Shown here: piece by piece, positions 7,160 through 16,825 of the stretch | Position numbering within the stretch: the stretch's first letter is position 1 | Layout: each line of letters opens with the position of its first letter | Assembly: GCF_021012795.1 (NCBI RefSeq) | Contig: NZ_VFYU01000014.1 | Coordinates: 1 to 64,000, forward strand | Origin: Psychrobacter sp. I-STPA10 | Lineage (GTDB): Bacteria > Pseudomonadota > Gammaproteobacteria > Pseudomonadales > Moraxellaceae | Direction: 5' to 3' | Length of the DNA: 64,000 bases | Program-made: the position numbers and the translations under genes | The notes under the pieces: model-generated | What the model saw: only the letters and a program-made list of their open reading frames with translations | What the model was told of the DNA's origin: nothing | The model's database searches: none

Positions 7160-7459
7160 TTAGTTATCAAGATAAGTATACTGCAATATATTATTTTCAT
7201 ATTTTATGGTGCAAGTAAACTTTCCTATGGTTCTTGGGTCGCTTATTAGCAAGGTTCTTTTTGTTTCGTTTTTATAAAATCTAAAACCTTTATTTTCTGC
7301 TTTGTCTATTATAATGTCAAAACTTAATGTTTGATTTGAAGCTTCCAAGTCTTTACAAAAGTTTTTAACATCTTCAGTTAAAAATATAAAAGGATAGGTA
7401 GCGTAAACAACGATGATAATAAGTATTAAAACAATAGATTTGACTACAGTATTTTTCAC
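7160..7459 (-). CDS. Small membrane-anchored hypothetical protein
   Basis: A 99-residue protein probably starting at GTG 7459 (AGGA five bases upstream), giving an N-terminal membrane segment VKSIVLILIIIVVYA and a soluble part with DVKNFCKDLEASNQTLSFD. The reading frame is open 12 codons further up, but that part overlaps another coding scrap. It resembles the neighbour at 6769-7083 in layout (N-terminal anchor, short outer domain), not clearly in sequence. The pattern is consistent with an orphan immunity protein; function unknown. Confidence 0.5.
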   Translation of the reverse strand: MKNTVVKSIVLILIIIVVYATYPFIFLTEDVKNFCKDLEASNQTLSFDIIIDKAENKGFRFYKNETKRTLLISDPRTIGKFTCTIKYENNILQYTYLDN

Positions 7460-7460
7460 A

Positions 7461-7544
7461 CTATGTCCTAATTCCATACACACCATCAGAAGCACCCGCT
7501 AAACCAGTAGCATAGAGTGGGTTAGCGATAGCATACCTTAAAAT
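7461..7544 (-). pseudogene. Short coding scrap of unknown large protein
   Basis: Directly after the stop of the gene at 7545, the minus strand encodes YAIANPLYATGLAGASDGVY and then stops at 7461-7463. It has no start codon. The Gly/Ala-rich phrase looks protein-like and sits at a gene junction, as expected of the leftover 5' side of a displaced cassette. Family unknown. Confidence 0.35.
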
Positions 7545-8438
7545 CTACAAAATAGTCGCAACTTCTCGCCCTTGTACTTTATAGAAATACTGTTGCACCA
7601 ACTCTGTAATATTTTTGCCATCATAAGGAAGTGGGTCTAGATAAAATTGATATTCTTGCTGATTATTAGGGTTATGACTACCCTGATAAAAGTTAATAAC
7701 TAAATAGCGACTTTTATGATTATGTAGATTTCTAAAGTGTATATCATAGATATTGTGCCATGTAATCTCTTGAATACCTTGCTCATCTTGAATGATTAAT
7801 TTATCAGCCGTTAGCGTTAACGATACTGACGTTACTTTGGCAGTATTGTTTTCTACCAAATTTTTGCCAGCTAAAACACACAATACAGCAAAACCCAATG
7901 GCAACATGCTTAATAAAATAATCCCTAAATCCAGATTGCTTTTTTGCAAAATGATATTGCTTAATTCACCCATTATCCAATATAACCCTAACCACAAACT
8001 GGGGACATAAAACAGTATCACTATGACGGTTAATAAGTCATATCTTTTGCCTTGAATTTTAATAGCGGGTAACTGCTCTGCAGACTTTATCGCTGATAAA
8101 TCAGATAAGCTAGGTAATACAGGGGCATGGCGTTTTTGTTGATAATGCAAATACAACACAAAAGCAAAAACCAATAAGATAGCGATATAGCCAACCGCTG
8201 AACCAATATCCGTAAACGCCAATAACATGAAGGGCAAAATCATGGTAACTGAAAAGGCTTTGATATCTTTAAAATAACCTTGCCAATAAAAATAAATAAC
8301 ATAAGCGACTATAAATAAAACAAACCCCAAGCCTTGCATAGGAATAAAAATTTGCGTCATCACCGCTATCAATACAAATAGGCTGATATAAGTAAATGTT
8401 TGATAGATATAATGAGTTGGAGCTTGAGTTGAGGTCAT
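7545..8438 (-). CDS. Multi-spanning membrane protein with C-terminal PH-like region
   Basis: A 297-residue protein with about four membrane segments in residues 15-105, a cytoplasmic loop, then two more hydrophobic segments (about 135-160 and 172-192). The C-terminal 100 residues read as beta strands (SVSLTLTADKLIIQDEQ, ITWHNIYDIHFRN), resembling the bacterial PH-like domains after membrane anchors. No enzymatic motif seen. Its start overlaps the stop of the small gene at 8438-8593 (TAATG), so the two are translationally coupled. Function unknown. Confidence 0.65.
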   Translation of the reverse strand: MTSTQAPTHYIYQTFTYISLFVLIAVMTQIFIPMQGLGFVLFIVAYVIYFYWQGYFKDIKAFSVTMILPFMLLAFTDIGSAVGYIAILLVFAFVLYLHYQQKRHAPVLPSLSDLSAIKSAEQLPAIKIQGKRYDLLTVIVILFYVPSLWLGLYWIMGELSNIILQKSNLDLGIILLSMLPLGFAVLCVLAGKNLVENNTAKVTSVSLTLTADKLIIQDEQGIQEITWHNIYDIHFRNLHNHKSRYLVINFYQGSHNPNNQQEYQFYLDPLPYDGKNITELVQQYFYKVQGREVATIL

Positions 8439-8593
8439 TATTTTAAAAACTCATCATGTACTGTTACACTTGCGTTTACTCTATCAGCATCTCCATAAAC
8501 TTCTGTTTCGCTATGGCGACTGGTATCAACAACTTTACCAAGAAAGCTACAAATTTTATATTTTTGTGAATATATTACTACTTCTCTTTCCAT
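8438..8593 (-). CDS. Small protein coupled to the membrane protein
   Basis: A 51-residue protein (MEREVVIYSQKYKICSFLGK at its start) with AAGGAG nine bases upstream of the ATG, and its TAA overlapping the ATG of the next gene. The middle includes VVDTSRHSETEVYG. It is soluble and slightly acidic. The good ribosome-binding site and stop-start overlap support a real gene despite its size. It could also be the N-terminal stub of a longer beta-rich protein. Function unknown. Confidence 0.6.
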   Translation of the reverse strand: MEREVVIYSQKYKICSFLGKVVDTSRHSETEVYGDADRVNASVTVHDEFLK

Positions 8594-8694
8594 ATCTATG
8601 ACTCCTTAAAATTATAAATACTTGTATACCAAATATTTAACTCAGACCCAAATAAACCCCAAAGATACAGATTTTTCTAGTTTTAATAACTTTC

Positions 8695-9183
8695 TTATTT
8701 TAAATTATCCAAGCACCAGTGATAAGTATCTAACAATACTTTATCAATAGTACCTTTTGATAATTCTAAACAAGTGATAAACCCTGTATCCTTGGCCTTA
8801 AAGAATATTTTTTCTTTATCATTAAAAGTTACTAAATATACCTCATTACTGTCATCAATCATATCTCCTACTAATAATGAGTATGTCCAAGCCTGACTAT
8901 TATCAACATCTGAAAAACGCATTTTATCTAATAAATTATATGCCTCAATATCATCAAGCTCAAAAATATATTGGTTTTCTCTAGATAAATCTTGATTAGA
9001 ATTATAATGTAAAATTAACTCACTCCAATAACTACTTAAAGTGCTTGAGATGCCAAAACAATTATTTGGTATTATCTGATTTTTTATAATATAGGCAAAT
9101 ATCCCTTCCTTAAAATCAGGATATGACCAGTCCTTTACCTCATCTATATATATTGCAAATTTATCAGGATTACCAAAAATCAT
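8695..9183 (-). CDS. Imm42-like immunity protein
   Basis: A 162-residue cytoplasmic protein beginning MIFGNPDKFAIYIDEVKDW, followed by GIFAYIIKNQIIP. This opening strongly resembles the Imm42 family of polymorphic-toxin immunity proteins as I recall it (MIFGxPxxFAI...W...GxF). Such proteins bind and block a cognate C-terminal toxin. No toxin gene lies next to it: ligA is upstream and the coupled membrane-protein pair downstream. AT-rich like the rest of this cluster. Family call is from pattern memory; a profile search would settle it. Confidence 0.65.
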   Translation of the reverse strand: MIFGNPDKFAIYIDEVKDWSYPDFKEGIFAYIIKNQIIPNNCFGISSTLSSYWSELILHYNSNQDLSRENQYIFELDDIEAYNLLDKMRFSDVDNSQAWTYSLLVGDMIDDSNEVYLVTFNDKEKIFFKAKDTGFITCLELSKGTIDKVLLDTYHWCLDNLK

Positions 9184-9222
9184 TTCTTTTTTCTCTAATA
9201 TTTTTGCTTATATCATTAGTAA

Positions 9223-9255
9223 CAAAAGGTGGGTTAGCAAGTCCCGAACCCACCC
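9223..9255 (-). terminator. Possible ligA terminator
   Basis: On the minus strand GGTGGGTT and AACCCACC pair around an 11-base loop and are followed by TTTTG. It lies about 22 bases after the ligA stop. The T-run is short, so efficiency is uncertain. Confidence 0.5.
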
Positions 9256-9276
9256 ACTTTGCCCCTCAATAAAAAC

Positions 9277-11334
<2,058 letters not shown>

Positions 11335-11420
11335 TTAAAGAAAAAAAAGTAGGGTTATGATAGCAAGATTATATAGATACGTGTGTGACTGTCGTACATA
11401 TCTATTATCAAATAGCAAAT

Positions 11421-11450
11421 AAAAATCCCAGCCATATATTGACTGGGATA
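11421..11450 (-). terminator. Rho-independent terminator after zipA
   Basis: On the minus strand ATCCCAG and CTGGGAT form a stem around an 11-base loop and are followed by TTTTATTT. It sits about 40 bases beyond the zipA stop, so ligA probably has its own promoter in 11320-11420. Confidence 0.75.
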
Positions 11451-11491
11451 ATTAGTATACTAAGCACTGATCTGGTTTTTGCTTAACCACT

Positions 11492-12493
11492 CTAATGCTG
11501 ATTTTGTTGATAAGTCTGTACTTGCAATCTAAGTTGATGTCTTTGCTCTGTGGTTAAAGGCTCATTGTGCTCATCAAGCAATACCATATTTAATTGTTTT
11601 GCCATTAATGTAGCAATACTGATCATGGTATCAAAACCATGTAATGCTTTGGGGTGAGGTAGTGATAGGAATAATACCAAACCATCATAAGTAGATTTTG
11701 GCAAAGTATTTAAATCAAAAGGTGCAACACCTTCTTCGGTCACCCCCATCATACTAAACCACAAAATTCCTGTGCCATCTTTATTTTGATAACGATGGAA
11801 CATATTCATTGCACCATACTTCATACCAAATTTATCAACAATGGCAAGCAGCGTCTGCCCACTAATGCCGGTAGTACCATCTGCTGGTGCAAGGGTAATA
11901 TTGACGTTTTCAGTGGCATTATTAAGTGGACTATTTTGATCTTGCTCAGCCGTGCTGAGTAAATGTTTATCTAATACAGGGCTATTTTTTTTAAACTCTG
12001 GCTCATCAGCTGTTTCAACAACAGGGGTGATACTGGCAGTGGCTGAAGCCAAACTTGAGAACAAATCAGGTGTATTTTCTAAAGCATCGGGCTGTTGATG
12101 TTGTTCATCAGTAGAAGGCTGGGTAACAGTTTGTTGAAAGGTTGGTTGATTATTAGTGGCTTGCACATCTACATTAGGTTCATCTAAAGTGTTTGATGGA
12201 AAATCTTGCGTATCAGCAGCAGTCACTGAATGATTCACATCCTCATCAACCACGGCTTTTAAGTGGCTACGGTCTGGAGTAATGACCGTCTCACCACCCA
12301 CAGTATCATCAAAATCTGGCGGATCAACAATATTACGCTCATGACGGGGCAAAATGGGAATGCCATTTTTATCACGCACCAACGCTTGCTCATTTTCTAC
12401 TTCACGACGCTTGATACCACGGTAAATAAAATATAACCCTGCCAACATAACAAAAACAGCAACAACAATTAAAATAATTTGGGTAGTGGTCAT
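11492..12493 (-). CDS. zipA: Cell division protein ZipA
   Basis: A 333-residue protein. The N-terminus is a membrane anchor (IILIVVAVFVMLAGLYFIY, about residues 5-25), then a Pro/Gln/Asp-rich flexible linker (about 50-190), then the FtsZ-binding ZipA C domain (about 195-330, with FGMKYGAMNMFHRYQN and VLFLSLPHPKALHGFDTM). It ties FtsZ to the inner membrane in the early divisome. I chose the ATG at 12493 (MTTTQII) over the frame start at 12532 since the anchor should begin near the N-terminus and GAGG lies upstream. Between smc and ligA. Confidence 0.93.
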   Translation of the reverse strand: MTTTQIILIVVAVFVMLAGLYFIYRGIKRREVENEQALVRDKNGIPILPRHERNIVDPPDFDDTVGGETVITPDRSHLKAVVDEDVNHSVTAADTQDFPSNTLDEPNVDVQATNNQPTFQQTVTQPSTDEQHQQPDALENTPDLFSSLASATASITPVVETADEPEFKKNSPVLDKHLLSTAEQDQNSPLNNATENVNITLAPADGTTGISGQTLLAIVDKFGMKYGAMNMFHRYQNKDGTGILWFSMMGVTEEGVAPFDLNTLPKSTYDGLVLFLSLPHPKALHGFDTMISIATLMAKQLNMVLLDEHNEPLTTEQRHQLRLQVQTYQQNQH

Positions 12494-12780
12494 GATAACA
12501 ATGCCTCTATAAATAAAACAGCTATAAAACAAGTATACTGAGCAAACGGGCGATAACCCTTTTTATGACTATACAGTGATGCCACAGTGATAGTGCGTAG
12601 TATATTAAACTATTTGTATTGACTCAGAAATATGCAAATACGGATGAATATTTGTAGTCTAGCATGGTTAGCAATCATCGTCATTAATAGAAAATGAAAT
12701 AAATTGCCTTATATTATCCACCAAGCAATTATCCATTCACCTGCCCTTAACTCATGACATCATCACTTTATTTTATCTAT

Positions 12781-15700
12781 TTATGAGGCAGTCAAATACT
12801 GCTCTGCCTCATCTAAAGTAACGCTGACCAATGTCGATATGCCAGCATTTGGCATGGTAATCCCTTTTAGCTCATCGGCAATTTGCATCGCCAGTTTATT
12901 ATGGCTAATAAAAATAAACTGCACCTCACCTGCTAGCTCATGAATCAGGTTGGTAAAACGTCCAACATTGGCATCATCTAAGGGGGCATCAACCTCATCA
13001 AGCACACAAAATGGCGCTGGGTGCTGTTTAAAAATGGCAAAAATCAGGCTTAATGCGGTCAAGGTTTTCTCGCCTCCTGACAACACCGCCAAGCGGCTAT
13101 TTTTCTTACCCTTTGGCTGAGCCATTAGCTCAATGCCCGCCCGCCACTGCTCAGCTTTGCTCAAGCTATCATCTTGTTGCAAAGTTAAACTGGTATGACC
13201 ACCGCCAAACACTTTGGTAAATAACTCTGCCAAATCACGATTGACCGCCTCTAAGGTGTGCATAAATAAGGTTTTAGTTTTGCTATCAATGGTGGCGATG
13301 GCATCGGTTAACGTGTCCATACTTTGGCGAATGTCATCAATCTGTTGCTGTAATGGGGCAAGTCTGGCATCAACTTCCTCAAGCTCGGCAACGGCGGTTA
13401 AATTCACTGCCCCAATTTTATCAAGCTGTTGTTTTAGCTGACTTTCTTTCTGGTGTAGTTGCTCTAAGTTATTCCTATTAGAGGCATGGCGTTTTGCCCA
13501 CTGCTCACCGCCATGAGCAATCATCTCTGCTAAAATGGTGGAGGGACTAATGCCACTATCTAAGGCTTGCAAGCGTTCACTTGCCTCGGTGATACGTTCA
13601 TTGGCAACGGCAAGCTGACTACGACACTCACTAAATGCCTGCTGAATCTGGGTTAATTTATTTTGCCACTCATCAAGCAAAGCTTGGTGCTGTGCCTGCT
13701 CATTTTTTAACCCATTAACGCTCGCAAGATGTTCTTCAAAGGCGATTTGCTGTTCATGATGGGCTTGATTAGCCGTTTTTACTGCCTTTTCTAGTTTGGG
13801 CAATTTTTGTTGTTTGCTTTGATAATAAGCTTGAGTTTTTTGCTCACTGCTCTGTAAACGCTCAGCTTCCACTTGTAGCTTTTCAAGCTGTTGCTGTTGG
13901 TGTTGTATCGCCAATTTACTTTGTTGTATTTCAAGCTGTAAGGCTTGCAGGGCATTGGCGTTTTCTTGCTGTTGACGTTGGGCAGTCGCTCTTTGCTCTG
14001 CCAGTTGCTCATTGCGTTGTTGACAGTCGCTCAGTTTGGGTTGTAACTCTGCTAAGTCTTGGGTGACATTTGTTAGTTTGTCAGTTAGCTTGTTTTGCTC
14101 AGTGGTTAATTCTTGTTTTTCTTGTTCAAGTTGCTCACGCTCTTGTTGCAAACGAGCTTGCTCACTTTGTTGCCGTTCAAATTTATTTTGTAGCTCACGC
14201 AGTTGCCCTTGTGTTTGGTGCTGTGTTTGGGTTAATGCAGTGGCTTGGGCGGTTAACTCTTCTAGGTTAACGCTAAGATGGTCATGCTCAGTGGAGAGTT
14301 GTTTGCTAAGTTGATTGCTATCATCTAGTTGGCTTTCTAATTGCTCAAGTTCCTCTTCAAGCTGTGCTAACTGTGCTTGTTGCTGTTCTTTTTCTAGGCG
14401 TTGGCTTAAAAAGTGGGCTTGATTGGCATTATTTTGATAATTCTTATCTGCCAATTTGCTGATATGCACTGCCCCAACTTGGCTAATCAGCCACCCTGTT
14501 TTGGTTAAAACAATCGCCCCCAAAGATAGATTTTTTAATAATACACTCAAAGTATGCGTGGTCGGTTTAGCATTATTATCATCACCAATATATAAATAGC
14601 ACTGTTGCCACACTGCCAGTTGTGGTTTGGCAATCAGTTCAGAGAGTGGCACGATGGATAAGGCGTGTTGCTTATCAGCAGTTAACAAGTTGTTATTACT
14701 TTCAGACTGAGTAAACCAGATACTATTAATGGGCTGATTAATGGATTGAGCTTTGTTATCAGCTTGTTGATTGGATTGCTTAGATTGCTTAGATTGCTTA
14801 GATTTATCCGTTTTTTTACCTGATTTTTTATCCGCCTTTGTATCAGTACCCTTGTCTGTTTGGCTGTGTATTTGTTGGCTAAGTTGTGCTAATACCGCAA
14901 AATTTATTTTATCTTTTACTACCGTCCCATTTAATTCATCATTAAAAAAATCAGCAAACACCCGACTGTCTAACCACATTGCAAGCCACATATCCAGAGT
15001 ATTGGCAAATGCTTTACCTTGTTGGCTTAATGCAATTTGCTCACTGAGTTTTGGTAGCTTATATAACTCAGATAGCTCAGATAGCCAGTTGTTTGTAGGT
15101 TGGTTAGATTGATTGGCTATATTTTGTTTATGGCTGTTTTGTGTTGCTTGGGTTTGCTGTGGTGTTTGAGGCTTTGGGGGGTAAACAATACGGTGCAGGG
15201 CATCATACTGACCTGATAAACTGGCATGACGTTTCTCTAGTCCGTTATGGCTGTTTTGCTGGTTTAATAATTGCTGTTTAATCTCATAAAACTTAGGTTG
15301 TAGTAGCTCTCTTTCATCAGCAATATTGTCTTGCTGACGGTTTAGGCTGGCAATCTGTACGTTAAGTTGCTCAATCTGCTCAGCAAAAGGCAGGTTGGGA
15401 TTGTCATCACTGACTTCACTCGTTTGCTGATTGGCTTGTTGATAAGCCTGCCACTGCTGTTGCCAGAGTTGCTGTTTTTGTTGCCATCTATTCAGCTGAT
15501 TGTTGATTTGCTCTTGCGCTTGCTTGGCTAGGGCATGCTGTTGCTCAAGTTGTCGCTCGCTATCTTGCAATACTCCTAGCTGTTGTTGCACTTGTTGCCA
15601 TTGTTTGTCTAGCTTGGCAAGTGATTGGCTGTTTTGTTCAGGGTTTTGGTCGTTTAGCTGTTGTTGTAGGGTGTCAAATTGTGGTTGCAACTTATCAAGG

Positions 15701-16752
15701 TGGGCTTGCTGTTGTTGCAAACTGTCGGTTAGCTCAGCTTGCTCTTTGACGTTTTGCTGTTGCTTAGTAAGCAGATTTTGCAAACGCCGTTCGTCCTGCT
15801 CTAGCTCATTTTGTAGGCTTTGTAGTTGGTGTTGTTGCTGTTGTAGGGCAAGCTGGTGCTGGTGCTGTCGCTCGTTGGCATTGTCTTTAAGCCATTCTGA
15901 TTCAGCAAGTCGTTCGTTTATTTTTGCCAGTTTGGTTTTTTGACTGCTGATTTGTTGTTGCTCAGTATTGATTTGCTGTTGTAAGCTATCAAATTGGGCT
16001 TTGTGCTGTTGTTGTTGTAGTTTGGCATTGACCAGTTGAGTGATGGCAAGCTGTTTTTGTACTTCTTCTAATTCAGTTTGAATAGTTTGGTAACGCTTGG
16101 CATTTTCGGCTTGTTTGGCAAGCGTTTTTTGTCGTTTTGTAAGCTCACTGCTGACATCATTAAGACGGGCTAGGTTTTCTGCGGTTTTTTCCAGCTTTTT
16201 TTGCGTTTCTTCTCGGCGGGCTTGATAGCGTGACACCCCTGCTGCCTCTTCGATAAACTCACGCAACTGCATGGGGCTTGAGTCAACAATCCGCCCAATC
16301 ATACCCTGCTCAATCACTGCATAGCTACGTGAACCAAGCCCTGTTCCCAAAAATACATCAATCACATCACGGCGACGACAGCGTGTGCCATTGATAAAGT
16401 AGTCGGATTTGCCCTCTTTATTAACCTGACGACGCACTGACAGTTCGTGATATAGGTTTAGCTCATGGCGTATGCCAGTGTGTTCATCTTGGGTATGCTC
16501 AAAGGTCAGCTCAACACTGGCAAGGCTTTTGCCCGCTTTATCCTGCGTACCTGCAAAGATAACATCACTCATCGCCCCACCCCGCAACTGCTTGGCAGAG
16601 GTTTCACCCAATACCCAACGAATGGCATCAATGACATTAGATTTGCCACAACCATTAGGACCTACAATGGCAGTAATGCCATGCTTAAAGGTAAAGGTGG
16701 TCGGATTGGCAAAAGATTTAAAGCCTGCCAGTTTGAGGGATTTTAGACGCAT
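12781..16752 (-). CDS. smc: Chromosome segregation protein SMC
   Basis: A 1323-residue ABC-type ATPase, longer than the usual 1150-1200. Walker A is GPNGCGKSN near residue 32; the C-terminal signature LSGGEKTLTALSL and Walker B (FCVLDEVDAPLDD) are intact. Between them lie two very Gln-rich coiled coils and a hinge (about residues 510-780). The hinge contains a low-complexity Lys/Ser/Gln insertion (three SKQ repeats from a 9-base DNA repeat near 14770-14800), which explains much of the extra length. It organises chromosomes with ScpA/ScpB, not seen here. The 935-aa gene lies 73 bases upstream on the same strand. Confidence 0.95.
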   Translation of the reverse strand: MRLKSLKLAGFKSFANPTTFTFKHGITAIVGPNGCGKSNVIDAIRWVLGETSAKQLRGGAMSDVIFAGTQDKAGKSLASVELTFEHTQDEHTGIRHELNLYHELSVRRQVNKEGKSDYFINGTRCRRRDVIDVFLGTGLGSRSYAVIEQGMIGRIVDSSPMQLREFIEEAAGVSRYQARREETQKKLEKTAENLARLNDVSSELTKRQKTLAKQAENAKRYQTIQTELEEVQKQLAITQLVNAKLQQQQHKAQFDSLQQQINTEQQQISSQKTKLAKINERLAESEWLKDNANERQHQHQLALQQQQHQLQSLQNELEQDERRLQNLLTKQQQNVKEQAELTDSLQQQQAHLDKLQPQFDTLQQQLNDQNPEQNSQSLAKLDKQWQQVQQQLGVLQDSERQLEQQHALAKQAQEQINNQLNRWQQKQQLWQQQWQAYQQANQQTSEVSDDNPNLPFAEQIEQLNVQIASLNRQQDNIADERELLQPKFYEIKQQLLNQQNSHNGLEKRHASLSGQYDALHRIVYPPKPQTPQQTQATQNSHKQNIANQSNQPTNNWLSELSELYKLPKLSEQIALSQQGKAFANTLDMWLAMWLDSRVFADFFNDELNGTVVKDKINFAVLAQLSQQIHSQTDKGTDTKADKKSGKKTDKSKQSKQSKQSNQQADNKAQSINQPINSIWFTQSESNNNLLTADKQHALSIVPLSELIAKPQLAVWQQCYLYIGDDNNAKPTTHTLSVLLKNLSLGAIVLTKTGWLISQVGAVHISKLADKNYQNNANQAHFLSQRLEKEQQQAQLAQLEEELEQLESQLDDSNQLSKQLSTEHDHLSVNLEELTAQATALTQTQHQTQGQLRELQNKFERQQSEQARLQQEREQLEQEKQELTTEQNKLTDKLTNVTQDLAELQPKLSDCQQRNEQLAEQRATAQRQQQENANALQALQLEIQQSKLAIQHQQQQLEKLQVEAERLQSSEQKTQAYYQSKQQKLPKLEKAVKTANQAHHEQQIAFEEHLASVNGLKNEQAQHQALLDEWQNKLTQIQQAFSECRSQLAVANERITEASERLQALDSGISPSTILAEMIAHGGEQWAKRHASNRNNLEQLHQKESQLKQQLDKIGAVNLTAVAELEEVDARLAPLQQQIDDIRQSMDTLTDAIATIDSKTKTLFMHTLEAVNRDLAELFTKVFGGGHTSLTLQQDDSLSKAEQWRAGIELMAQPKGKKNSRLAVLSGGEKTLTALSLIFAIFKQHPAPFCVLDEVDAPLDDANVGRFTNLIHELAGEVQFIFISHNKLAMQIADELKGITMPNAGISTLVSVTLDEAEQYLTAS

Positions 16753-16825
16753 GAGTTAAATATATGAAGAACTAAGAGAAAAATAGAAGGGTATTTTAAC
16801 CGAAAACAGCAATAAGGTTTAAATT

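Noticed and set aside
14036-16759. Many plus-strand Cys/Ser-rich frames opposite smc
   Set aside because: They are the complement of Gln-rich coiled-coil codons of smc.
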